From Methanosarcina spelaei (GTDB lineage Archaea > Halobacteriota > Methanosarcinia > Methanosarcinales > Methanosarcinaceae), in NCBI RefSeq assembly GCF_002287235.1, contig NZ_LMVP01000549.1, positions 1-53,485 of the forward strand: DNA of 53,485 nucleotides, written 5' to 3'. Positions 14,225-22,821 of the stretch are shown in pieces. The position numbers and the translations under genes were made by a program. How positions within the stretch are numbered: the first letter of the stretch is position 1; every line of letters begins with the position of its first letter. Under the pieces are notes generated by a model. The model saw only the letters and a list, made by a program, of their open reading frames with translations, ran no database searches and was not told the origin of the DNA.

Positions 14225-17200
14225 TTACTTTTTTTCGATGTTTTTAGTTACTTCCGTATTTTCATCACAATCAGTGGAATCCAAAGAAGTTTGAACATAA
14301 TCAACTTCAATATTTTCAGATTTTACATCCCCAGAAAAGTCTTCACTAACATTTTTTACATTTGCATTTTCAGAAATTGAAGGATCTGTTATAGTTTCAG
14401 ATAAAACATTCTCTTCTATTTTCTCTTCTGCCTCTTCACTCCACCATTTTTTCAGTTCCTGAACTGCAGACTGTCTGACATCATTATCCTCATCATTCAT
14501 TGCACGATCTTTGATAATATTGATTGTTTCAGGATCGTCATGCCAACTACGAGCAAGTTCTTCAATAGCACTCATCCTTACTTCTGGACTCTTATCAGCA
14601 TTTACATGTTTTTTGACAAGGTTAATGGTTTCAGAATGTTTATAACAACCAAAAACAACTTCATTTAAAGTGATCCTTCTTACAAAACTATTTTCATCAT
14701 TTATAACTCGATCCTTGATAAAATTAAAAGCTTCAGGATTATCACCCCAACCAAGAACTAATTCTTTAATAGCGGCATATCTGACAAAATTAGTTTTATC
14801 GTTGACTGCACAATCTTTGAGAACATTCAAGGTTTCAGGATCGTCATGCCAGCCACGAGCAAGTTCTTCAATAGCACTCATCCTGACAACATAATTTTCA
14901 TCATTAATTGCCCTATCTTTGATAATTTTTAAAGTTTCAGGATAATTATGCCAGCCAAAAGATAGCTCCTGAATTGCAACAAATCTAACATCACTATATC
15001 TGTCATTGATTATGCACTCTTTGATAATGTGGAGGGTTTTAGGATAATCGCGCCAGTTACGAGCAAGTTCATAAACAGCAGCTTTTCTAACATCATCATT
15101 ATTATTCATAATCCAACTTTCAACAATACTAAGAATTTCTGAATCCTCATGCCAACCATAAGCAATTTCATGAATAGCTTTTTCCCTCACGCATGACTCT
15201 TCATCATTCATCACAAGGTTTTTGATAATATCTAAGGTTTCAGGATCGTTATGCCAACCGCGGGCAAGTTCCTGTAAAGTAGCCATCCTGAATAATTTAT
15301 CTTTATCTTTCATGGCGCATTTTATAACCTTGAGTGTATCAGAATCGTTATGCCAACCATTAGCAAGCTCCTTAATAGCAGTACTCCGTAAAGAACTATC
15401 TTTTTCTTTAATGGCGCATTTTATGATCTTGAGAGTATCTGGATCATTATGCCAACCACTAGCAAGCTCCTTAATAGCAGCACTCCGTGAAAAACTTCCT
15501 TTATCGGTTGTAGCAAACTGCTTGATAACCTTTAGTGTTTCAGGATCATCATGCCAACCACGGGCAAGTTCTTGGGTGGCAATACTCCTTACAAAATCTT
15601 CTTTATCATACATTGCCCGATATTTAATAATCTTTAGTGTTTCAGGATCATTATACCAACCATGTGCAAGTTCATGGATAGAAACACTCCTGACTGAAGG
15701 GTCATCATCGTTCATTATCCTATCTTTTATAACATTGAGTGTTCTAGGATCATCATGCCAACCACTAGCAAGCTCCTGAATGGTAGCAAATCTAATTGTA
15801 TGATTTTGATCTTTAGTAGAAATGTCTAATAAAAGCAAAAATGTTTGTTTATTTTTTGGAATATATTTTCCAATTGCCAAAACAGCCAATAATCTAGAAT
15901 CGTCTCTATTTGTTATTTTACTTAATAAAGCTTCATAAAATAATTCAGAATTCGAACCTATTTCAGAGACAAATTCTGCCCATGAATCATTTAGTTCAAA
16001 ATTTAAATTTGGAGCAACAAAAAAACTGGGAACTTTGAAGTAGTCCATGTAAATTCTAGACTGCTTAAATTGATCAATGATTATATCTCTATAAGGCCAT
16101 TTTTCACCTATTGTTTTTGATGTAGGAACAATTTCTTCTGCCAAAAACTCTTTTATATCCTGCGTCCAATGTACCATTTCAAACAATTTGAGTACTCTTT
16201 CAAGGAGTTTCTTTGCAGTTCCTCCAATTGCATTAGGATTTCGAAGTTCGCTCAAACATTTGACTGCTAAAGAAATATTCAAGGGAGGTCTGTTGCCAAA
16301 CCATTGGGGATTGTATGCTTGCATCAGACATTCGATAATTTCACCGGCAAATTTTTCTTTCATTCCGCATACAAGGCTCAGGACTTCATGCCATGTGGGA
16401 TCTTCCCAGTATTTTTCAAAATAATTTGATTTGAGTGTTTCCGGATCAAGTTCCCGGTTGTCAAATTTCTGAACAATATCCATTGCACAGAAATATTCAA
16501 GGAAAGTGCGGTGGATGAATCCGTAAAAATCGGCTCCGTAAAGACAGAGAATGAAATTTACTTTCCTTAACTGGTCAATAATTGATTCTGCTATTAATTT
16601 TGCTTCAGATGGATTTTTTTGATAGCGGTTCTGGAGATAAATTTCAATTTCTTGCTGAAGAGTTTTTCTGTGAATGAAATTACCAGCGAGTCCTTCAGGA
16701 CCGGACTGCATTTTATAGGCGATTTTCATCAGAAGTTCTTTTTTGTCATCCTCTCCAATGAAATCCATATCTACAGAGCTTCTATTCAGGTGTTTGTTAA
16801 CTTCCCAATTTTCTACAAGGACGCTTGCAGCATGATCGTAAAGTTTCCACCTCTCTCTAGGAAGTTCCTGGTGCTTGCCTATTATCGCCAGAATTGTCAA
16901 CAGGAGAGGATTTCCGGCAAGTTGTCTTATTGAAGGGGAATTTTTAAGAGCTCTGGTAATCCTTAACTTTCTATTTTTGATTTCTTTTTCATCAACAACT
17001 AAAGGATACCACCTGTCAAGAAATGTTTCTATCTGTTTTTCTTCAAAGTCCTGAAGTGTAAAGTGAACAAAACCACCATCATCAAGGATTTTACGTTTAT
17101 AACCCACGATCCTTGAAGTTACAATTACCTTGACTTTTGGGTAGTCAAGTGTAAATCCTACAATCATATGGTTTATTCGTTCCCATTCTTTTGGATCAAA

Positions 17201-18319
17201 AATTTCATCCAATCCGTCAAAAATTATTATTGCTTTTCCGTCTTTTTTAAGGTAGTTATCAACTTCCCCTTTTGTTAAACTGTAACCTTCGGTATCAGCA
17301 AGGTGCTGAAAATAATCAAGAAAAGTCTTACACTCTTTTTCCACAGACAAGCCTGTAAATTCCCTGAGTTCAATTCTGAGGGGAAGATGAGAATTGAAAA
17401 GCGGTGAAAGTTTTTCATCGTTATTGAGTTGTAAAGCTGATAAAATAATATATTTTGTAAGCGTGGACTTGCCAGAGCCAGGATCCCCAAGAATTACGAT
17501 ATATTTGTTTCTTTCATCACTTATGACATCAAGTACAGCTTTTGGTTCCTTTGAATAGTATGACTCTTTTGCGCGCTTAACATCTTCAGCAGTCAGACCA
17601 TCGGGAAGACATTCTTTTTCAGGATCCCATTCTTCATGCATTTTCTTCCAAATTTCTTTTGGAAGCTCAACCGGTGGAGGATTTTCTCTTACACTTTGCT
17701 CTACAAACACACTGCTGAGCTTGATCCTCAGATAATCTTCTTTTGTAGATGGTGTGAGAGCATCTAGATCAAGATTACCATATCTTTTAGAAACAGCTTC
17801 TCTGTACTGTTTTAGATCAAGCTCAGCAATTATCTTTTCTTCCGGAATTGAAGTTCGACTCTTGGTTTCCCATTTATAAACAGCGGCTCCTACTAAACTG
17901 GCAAGTTCATCAGCAGATTTAAAAGAGCTAAATATACATTTGGTGTATAGCTCATTTCTTAAAGCTCTTATTTTTTCTCCATCTTTTCCTATATCTACAA
18001 ATTTTGATGGCCATAGTGCATCTTCATGGAGCAAAAATATTAAGCATTCTTTTCCTGCTTCTACTGCTTTTCGATACTCAAGTTCTGTAATGGATTTGTC
18101 GTATCCATAAGGTGTATAACCATATCTCCATGCAAAAATACCGACGTATAGCTCACAAGAAGCAACGTCTTCTAGACATTTATCGACAGGTATTTTATCC
18201 TCGGCAACAAAATCTTCCATTGCTATATTTTCATGACCCATTCGCCTCAGATTGTGCATTACCTTCTCACGGCATTCTTCCAGATCCTTAAACGTAGAAG
18301 ATACAAATATACGGGCCAT
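14225..18319 (-). CDS. STAND NTPase: DUF4062 - NACHT - HEAT-like repeats
   Basis: This is a 1364-residue signal-transduction ATPase. The N-terminal DUF4062 domain (about 1-110, ARIFVSSTFKDLEECRE to AGKECLIFLL) is followed by a linker and a NACHT domain with Walker A GDPGSGKST near residue 275 and Walker B IIIFDGLDEI. A helical region comes next, and then at least 13 repeats of 33-34 residues (about 840-1290) with consensus ELA-GWH-DPETL-IIK-A--D---VR. The tail is acidic and probably disordered. In bacteria, NACHT proteins of this layout include anti-phage sensors whose repeats recognise the invader and whose N-terminal domain is the effector; that role here is inference. The start at ATG 18317-18319 is preferred because GGTGG lies just upstream. 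It is divergent from marR-lon. Confidence 0.88.
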   Translation of the reverse strand: MARIFVSSTFKDLEECREKVMHNLRRMGHENIAMEDFVAEDKIPVDKCLEDVASCELYVGIFAWRYGYTPYGYDKSITELEYRKAVEAGKECLIFLLHEDALWPSKFVDIGKDGEKIRALRNELYTKCIFSSFKSADELASLVGAAVYKWETKSRTSIPEEKIIAELDLKQYREAVSKRYGNLDLDALTPSTKEDYLRIKLSSVFVEQSVRENPPPVELPKEIWKKMHEEWDPEKECLPDGLTAEDVKRAKESYYSKEPKAVLDVISDERNKYIVILGDPGSGKSTLTKYIILSALQLNNDEKLSPLFNSHLPLRIELREFTGLSVEKECKTFLDYFQHLADTEGYSLTKGEVDNYLKKDGKAIIIFDGLDEIFDPKEWERINHMIVGFTLDYPKVKVIVTSRIVGYKRKILDDGGFVHFTLQDFEEKQIETFLDRWYPLVVDEKEIKNRKLRITRALKNSPSIRQLAGNPLLLTILAIIGKHQELPRERWKLYDHAASVLVENWEVNKHLNRSSVDMDFIGEDDKKELLMKIAYKMQSGPEGLAGNFIHRKTLQQEIEIYLQNRYQKNPSEAKLIAESIIDQLRKVNFILCLYGADFYGFIHRTFLEYFCAMDIVQKFDNRELDPETLKSNYFEKYWEDPTWHEVLSLVCGMKEKFAGEIIECLMQAYNPQWFGNRPPLNISLAVKCLSELRNPNAIGGTAKKLLERVLKLFEMVHWTQDIKEFLAEEIVPTSKTIGEKWPYRDIIIDQFKQSRIYMDYFKVPSFFVAPNLNFELNDSWAEFVSEIGSNSELFYEALLSKITNRDDSRLLAVLAIGKYIPKNKQTFLLLLDISTKDQNHTIRFATIQELASGWHDDPRTLNVIKDRIMNDDDPSVRSVSIHELAHGWYNDPETLKIIKYRAMYDKEDFVRSIATQELARGWHDDPETLKVIKQFATTDKGSFSRSAAIKELASGWHNDPDTLKIIKCAIKEKDSSLRSTAIKELANGWHNDSDTLKVIKCAMKDKDKLFRMATLQELARGWHNDPETLDIIKNLVMNDEESCVREKAIHEIAYGWHEDSEILSIVESWIMNNNDDVRKAAVYELARNWRDYPKTLHIIKECIINDRYSDVRFVAIQELSFGWHNYPETLKIIKDRAINDENYVVRMSAIEELARGWHDDPETLNVLKDCAVNDKTNFVRYAAIKELVLGWGDNPEAFNFIKDRVINDENSFVRRITLNEVVFGCYKHSETINLVKKHVNADKSPEVRMSAIEELARSWHDDPETINIIKDRAMNDEDNDVRQSAVQELKKWWSEEAEEKIEENVLSETITDPSISENANVKNVSEDFSGDVKSENIEVDYVQTSLDSTDCDENTEVTKNIEKK
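14440..15800 (-). repeat. about 100-bp coding repeats (HEAT-like array)
   Basis: At the DNA level the HEAT-like region repeats with a period of 99-102 bp. Segments such as TTTCAGGATCGTCATGCCA recur with few changes. Several adjacent copies are nearly the same protein sequence (GWHDDPETL or GWHNDPETL at six positions), while repeats 8, 11 and 12 are more divergent. Such an array can gain or lose units by recombination. Confidence 0.8.
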
Positions 18320-18531
18320 TTTATCCACCAATCATCCAGCTAATCTTTCCTGAACTAAATCAAAGTGTGAGGTAGTTAAATCTTTTGAATTTGTTTGATT
18401 TTAAAAAATTACCTCCCATGCATTTCTTGCAGTATGGATGAAAATACGTTAACTTTGCAATCCCTGACAGAGGTTATCCCACCAAAAACTATTTAATTAG
18501 GAAAAGACTAACTAACAGAACAGATCGAGAT

Positions 18532-18951
18532 ATGATGGAGAAAAAAGAGCGTTTGTTTATAGTTTTTGAAAACCTGATCAAAATCAGAAGCGAATGCTCC
18601 TGTCAGATCTTCTCTGAATGCGGACTATCGGATATTACTCTCAAGCAGATTGGATACCTGAAAGTCATTGACGAATGTGGGGAGGTAACATTCAGTAAGC
18701 TTGCCAGAATTACCAGCAATTCAAAGCCTACCATCACCGAGATGATTAATAAATTCATCAAAATGGAGTGTGTATACAGGGAGAAGTGTCAGGATGATGG
18801 CAGAATTTTTTACATTCGTCTGACAGAAAAAGGGCAAATGTTAGCCCGTGCCGAAGAGACCGCTTTATTGAAGGTTATTGAAAGAATGGCGAACTCACTG
18901 AATGAGAAAGAACTCGATAAACTTATAGAAATCCTTAGAAAAGTAAGGTAA
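18532..18951 (+). CDS. MarR-family transcriptional regulator
   Basis: This 139-residue protein has winged-helix DNA-binding features of the MarR family: helix-turn-helix around residues 50-80 (VTFSKLARITSNSKPTITEMI) and the wing with DDGRIFYIRLTEKG. The N-terminus carries a small cysteine cluster (SECSCQIFSECG) that might sense redox state or metal; this is inference. The start could be either of two adjacent ATG codons (18532 or 18535). Fifty bases separate its stop from the lon reading frame on the same strand, so the two are probably cotranscribed and the regulator may control lon and/or the divergent NACHT gene. Confidence 0.85.
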   Translation: MMEKKERLFIVFENLIKIRSECSCQIFSECGLSDITLKQIGYLKVIDECGEVTFSKLARITSNSKPTITEMINKFIKMECVYREKCQDDGRIFYIRLTEKGQMLARAEETALLKVIERMANSLNEKELDKLIEILRKVR

Positions 18952-19015
18952 TTTTTTTGTTTGCAAAAATAGTTAGGTTAAATTAAACTAAATACTTGAG
19001 ATGATAATTGAGACG

Positions 19016-21412
19016 ATGACAATGTATTCACAACAAGCTGACGATAACAGAGAGATACTGGTTATACCCCTTTTTGAGATTGTGGTTTACCCTCAAAGCC
19101 GGACAAAACTCATGGCTGACAAAGTTACCGGCGAAACACTATTTAATGAAATGAAAAATTCCGAGTTCATTAATGCTATCGGGCTAACGGTAAAGAGCGG
19201 TATAGAGGTTTCAGACCTATCAGAAGAGAGCCTGTATAGAACCGGAAATTTGCTTAAAATTACACATGTACAGCCTGCTGATAACGGATATCTCGTTGTT
19301 GCAAAGGCTATCGAAAGGGTAGAGGCAATTTCTCTCTATCGGAAAGATGGGCTGTTCTACACAACTTACAGGCCTGTCCAAGATCTGCCGGATTTCGATG
19401 AGGACGATGAGACCGAATTGATGGCGAGTATAAAAGGGACCATTCACGAGATCAGCAACAGGTTCCAGGGCTCCGAACAGTTTACCAAGTCAATCGATAA
19501 GATGAACTCCATTGACCAGATAATGGGATTTGTCATGCCGTACATACCTGTGAAACTTGCCGAAAAGCAGAGACTCCTTGAGCTCGCCTCGGTTCGTGAG
19601 AGGTATCTTCTGTTCTTTCATATCCTGACAAAGCATAAAGAAAACATCAATCTACAGATCGAAATGGCAAAAAAAGTTACTGACAAAATAAGCAAGTCGA
19701 ACAGAGAGGCAATGCTTCGTGAGCAACTGAAAGTGATTCAGGAAGAACTCAACGAAGGAGATGAATCGGCTTCAGGCGATGCTGCGTACAGGGAGAAAAT
19801 TGAAAACTCAACTATGCCTGAGGAAGTAAAAAAGAAGGCATTTTCAGAATTGAAGAAACTCGAAACCGGAGGAAGTCATAATCCTGAAGCCCATGTTATA
19901 AGGAATTATCTTGACATTTTGCTTGATCTTCCCTGGATAACCGAGGAGAAAAAGAGCATAGATATTGCCGAAGCCCGTCAGGTGCTTGAGAACAATCACA
20001 ATGGGCTGGAGAAAGTCAAAGAGAGAATAATTCAGCACCTGGCAGTCATGAAATTGAAACATGAGAAGCAGGGCTCAATTCTGCTCCTGATAGGACCGCC
20101 AGGAACCGGTAAAACAAGCCTTGGAAAAAGTATTGCCGATGCTCTGGGCAGAAAATATGTCCGTATCAGCCTCGGAGGCGTCAAAGACGAAGCCGAAATT
20201 CGGGGACACAGGCGAACCTACATCGGTGCTCTGCCCGGAAGGATTATTCAGGGTATGAGAAAAGCAGGCACGAAAAATCCTGTATTTATTCTTGATGAGG
20301 TCGATAAGCTCTCAGCTTCCTATTCGGGAGATCCGGCAAGTGCCCTTCTGGAAGTCCTTGACCCTGAACAGAACAGCACGTTCTCAGACCACTATCTGGA
20401 AATCCCATATGACCTGTCCGATGTCCTGTTCATAGCTACAGCTAACTCTCTGGCAAGTATTCCCTGGCCGCTTCTCGACAGAATGGAGACTATTGAGATT
20501 TCAGGTTATACAAAGAATGAGAAACTTGCAATTGCAAAAGACCACCTGCTGCCCTGCATACTGGAAGACCACGGTCTCGATGCGGAGAAACTCAAAATTG
20601 AAGATGAAGCCCTGAAAGTAATCATCGATAAATACACCCGCGAAGCCGGAGTCCGTGGGCTTAAAAAGCAGCTTGCTAAGACCGCAAGGTTTGTGTCCGA
20701 AAAGATTGTTTCAGGCAAGGCTGAACTTCCTTATGTGGTTAGGGCTGACATGCTTAAAGAAATTATCGGAAAAGAGATAATCCGACAGGAAGAGGCCAGA
20801 AAAGAGAATGTACCCGGCGTGGTTACAGGACTTGCATGGACGCCTGTGGGAGGAGATATTCTCTTCATAGAAGGTACTTTTATGCCAGGCAGTGGAAAAC
20901 TCACTCTCACAGGCCAGCTTGGGGATGTGATGAAAGAATCTGCAAAGATATCTTTGAGCCTTGTCAGGTCACGGCTTGCAAATACTGCAAACAGCTTTGA
21001 TTTTACTTCAAGTGATATTCACATCCATGTACCTTCAGGTGCAACCCCGAAAGACGGCCCGTCAGCAGGCGTAACCCTCTTTACCGCTCTTACGTCCCTG
21101 ATAACCGGAAAAGCTGTTGACCCCAAACTTGCTATGACAGGGGAAATAACGTTGAGCGGTGCTGTACTGCCTGTAGGAGGCATAAAAGAGAAAGTCCTGG
21201 CAGCTCACAGGGCAGGTATAAAGAAGGTAATCCTGCCAAAAGAAAACGAAAGGGACCTTGAAGATGTGCCTGAGGACGCCAGAAACGAACTTCAGTTCGT
21301 GCCTGTAGAGACCATTGAAGAGGTCCTGAGAGAAGCCCTGGATATTGATCTGCCCAGGCCGGTAGTACCGTCATATCCTGGAAACAGTTATGCACCTGCG
21401 CATAGTGTATAA
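19016..21412 (+). CDS. lon: ATP-dependent Lon protease, bacterial-type LonA
   Basis: This is an energy-dependent serine protease of about 798 residues. It has the LonA layout: N-terminal substrate-binding domain (10-210), coiled linker, AAA+ module with Walker A GPPGTGKTS near 360, Walker B FILDEVDKL near 425, and the C-terminal protease domain with catalytic Ser in PKDGPSAG (near 682) and Lys in GGIKEKVLAA (near 724). The substrate-binding N domain and absence of membrane helices mark it as bacterial-type LonA, unlike the membrane LonB usual in archaea, so horizontal transfer is likely. Three ATG codons lie close together; 19016 with GAG just upstream is my choice, 19001 and 19022 being alternatives. 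It follows marR and ends at a strong palindromic terminator. Confidence 0.93.
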   Translation: MTMYSQQADDNREILVIPLFEIVVYPQSRTKLMADKVTGETLFNEMKNSEFINAIGLTVKSGIEVSDLSEESLYRTGNLLKITHVQPADNGYLVVAKAIERVEAISLYRKDGLFYTTYRPVQDLPDFDEDDETELMASIKGTIHEISNRFQGSEQFTKSIDKMNSIDQIMGFVMPYIPVKLAEKQRLLELASVRERYLLFFHILTKHKENINLQIEMAKKVTDKISKSNREAMLREQLKVIQEELNEGDESASGDAAYREKIENSTMPEEVKKKAFSELKKLETGGSHNPEAHVIRNYLDILLDLPWITEEKKSIDIAEARQVLENNHNGLEKVKERIIQHLAVMKLKHEKQGSILLLIGPPGTGKTSLGKSIADALGRKYVRISLGGVKDEAEIRGHRRTYIGALPGRIIQGMRKAGTKNPVFILDEVDKLSASYSGDPASALLEVLDPEQNSTFSDHYLEIPYDLSDVLFIATANSLASIPWPLLDRMETIEISGYTKNEKLAIAKDHLLPCILEDHGLDAEKLKIEDEALKVIIDKYTREAGVRGLKKQLAKTARFVSEKIVSGKAELPYVVRADMLKEIIGKEIIRQEEARKENVPGVVTGLAWTPVGGDILFIEGTFMPGSGKLTLTGQLGDVMKESAKISLSLVRSRLANTANSFDFTSSDIHIHVPSGATPKDGPSAGVTLFTALTSLITGKAVDPKLAMTGEITLSGAVLPVGGIKEKVLAAHRAGIKKVILPKENERDLEDVPEDARNELQFVPVETIEEVLREALDIDLPRPVVPSYPGNSYAPAHSV

Positions 21413-21426
21413 GCGTTAAGAAGCAA

Positions 21427-21464
21427 GGATGGGGTATTACGGTCTAGACCATAATACCCCATCC
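21427..21464 (+). terminator. palindromic terminator after lon
   Basis: This 38-bp near-perfect palindrome has 13-nt arms GGATGGGGTATTA / TAATACCCCATCC, one C/A mismatch, and a GGTCTAGACC centre. It is followed by a T-rich tract beginning AATTTTTCCTCG. It lies 15 bases after the lon stop. Confidence 0.75.
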
Positions 21465-21592
21465 AATTTTTCCTCGTAATTTTTCTTCCTGATTTCCTCG
21501 TAATTTTTCTTCCTGATTTTCTCCTAAATTTATTCTCCCAGATTTTTCCTAATTTTTCCTGATTTTCTCCTAATTTATTCTCCCAATCTATA
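21465..21592. repeat. pyrimidine-rich imperfect tandem repeats
   Basis: Two families of short direct repeats occupy the stretch after the lon terminator: TCCTCGTAATTTTTCTTCC occurs twice and CCTGATTTTCTCCTAA followed by TTATTCTCCCA occurs twice. The strand is almost purely pyrimidine plus A. These repeats create a spurious lysine- and arginine-rich frame on the opposite strand. The tract may reinforce transcription termination with its many T-runs. Confidence 0.7.
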
Positions 21593-22245
21593 CCCAGAAA
21601 TTTTGAAAAAAAGTCATTCTTTTTCACAGAAAAACATGTAAAACGACATCAAAAATGAAATTTTTGTTTTAATTAACTTAAATCAGCCAGGTTATATTCA
21701 TTAAACTCAGGAAAAAAGTGGCTCTTCTACTATCCTGGACTGTTATTAGAGCCCGATTTATAAAAACGAAACTACATCAAAGCAAAAAATCAAAAATCAC
21801 CATGTTTGAAGTTAAAAACACAAGGATAAAGAATAGATCTTAGCGCTTTTTAGTGCATATCAAAAATTATTATAATTGTAACTTTTATAGTTGGAAATAT
21901 ACACAAATTAACTGATATTCGATATTATAAACTATTGTAACTGATACATGCCATCATTAATTTTTTAAATAGGCTCCAAGTAATAATTTAGTATACACAA
22001 AATCAGCTTATTGAAATTTATTTTGACTTCACCTATAAGTATGATAACTAGCTAATGGAAAATGCAACAAGCAATTAATAATCAACAATTAAAGAAAATC
22101 AACTCACAGAAGTTAGTTCATTGAATACCAATAAATATGGTCATTTGTTGTTTTCAGACATTTGCTTTCAGTTTTACTGCGGAAATCCATAGAAAATTAC
22201 TGCAGGAGATCTATAGAAAATAAAACATTAATCATGCAGTAACAG
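21593..22245. other. AT-rich spacer without recognised gene
   Basis: About 650 bp with no coding frame, RNA or clear repeat that I can support. It should contain the promoter of the thioredoxin-like lipoprotein gene. Confidence 0.4.
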
Positions 22246-22254
22246 GTGATCGCT

Positions 22255-22743
22255 ATGAAGCAATTAGTTCTATTATCGATTCTAATTATAGGTACGCTTT
22301 TTACAGCTGGTTGTACTGAGCAAAGCCCTACCCAGGAGTCTCATGGTAATGGTTCTGTTGTCAATACGACTGAACTTGGACAGATAAATACATCACTTGA
22401 GAAAGGCCCGGTCTTTTTAAAAATCGGCGCCGAATGGTGTGGGCCCTGCCAGAAGATGGAACCTATCCTTCAGGAACTGGCAAATAAATATGAAGGAAAA
22501 GCAACGATTATGTCCGTAGATATAGAACAAAGCCCTGAATTTATTGAGTATTTCGGAGTAGGCCCTATTCCTGACTCATCTGTGGTCATAGGTATTGAAA
22601 ACGGAGAATATGTATATATGCAAGAGGATGGAAACGTTAGCAAGAACAGGTTCACGGCCAGAATTCTTGGACTCAGGGATAAGCAAGAATTCGAAAAAGT
22701 TCTGGATCTAGCGCTGCAGAAAGAAAATAGCAAATCCCAATAA
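22255..22743 (+). CDS. thioredoxin-like lipoprotein
   Basis: This is an exported thiol-disulfide protein of 162 residues. The N-terminal signal ends in a lipobox (TLFTAGC, Cys about residue 20), so it is probably lipid-anchored outside the membrane. After an Asn/Ser-rich linker, the thioredoxin fold has the active site AEWCGPCQKM with the canonical CGPC. The usual cis-Pro region reads VGPIPDSS, a little unlike classical thioredoxin. It is likely to reduce or exchange disulfides of envelope proteins. I chose the ATG at 22255 since AGGTGAT sits just before it; a GTG nine bases upstream is less likely. It converges with the downstream kinase-like gene. Confidence 0.9.
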   Translation: MKQLVLLSILIIGTLFTAGCTEQSPTQESHGNGSVVNTTELGQINTSLEKGPVFLKIGAEWCGPCQKMEPILQELANKYEGKATIMSVDIEQSPEFIEYFGVGPIPDSSVVIGIENGEYVYMQEDGNVSKNRFTARILGLRDKQEFEKVLDLALQKENSKSQ

Positions 22744-22821
22744 AACCCACTTTGCAGTAAAAGTTCCAATTTAATAATTTTTCATGCTATCTATTTTTCT
22801 GCAAAGTATACATTTGTGAAG

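Noticed and set aside
15222-15779. 185-codon plus-strand frame with repeats
   Set aside because: It is the antisense of the HEAT-like coding repeats of the NACHT gene; the regularity derives from that gene.
21388-21627. Lysine/arginine-rich minus-strand frame after lon
   Set aside because: It is the complement of the pyrimidine-rich repeats and overlaps the lon stop; its repeats are DNA-level artefacts.
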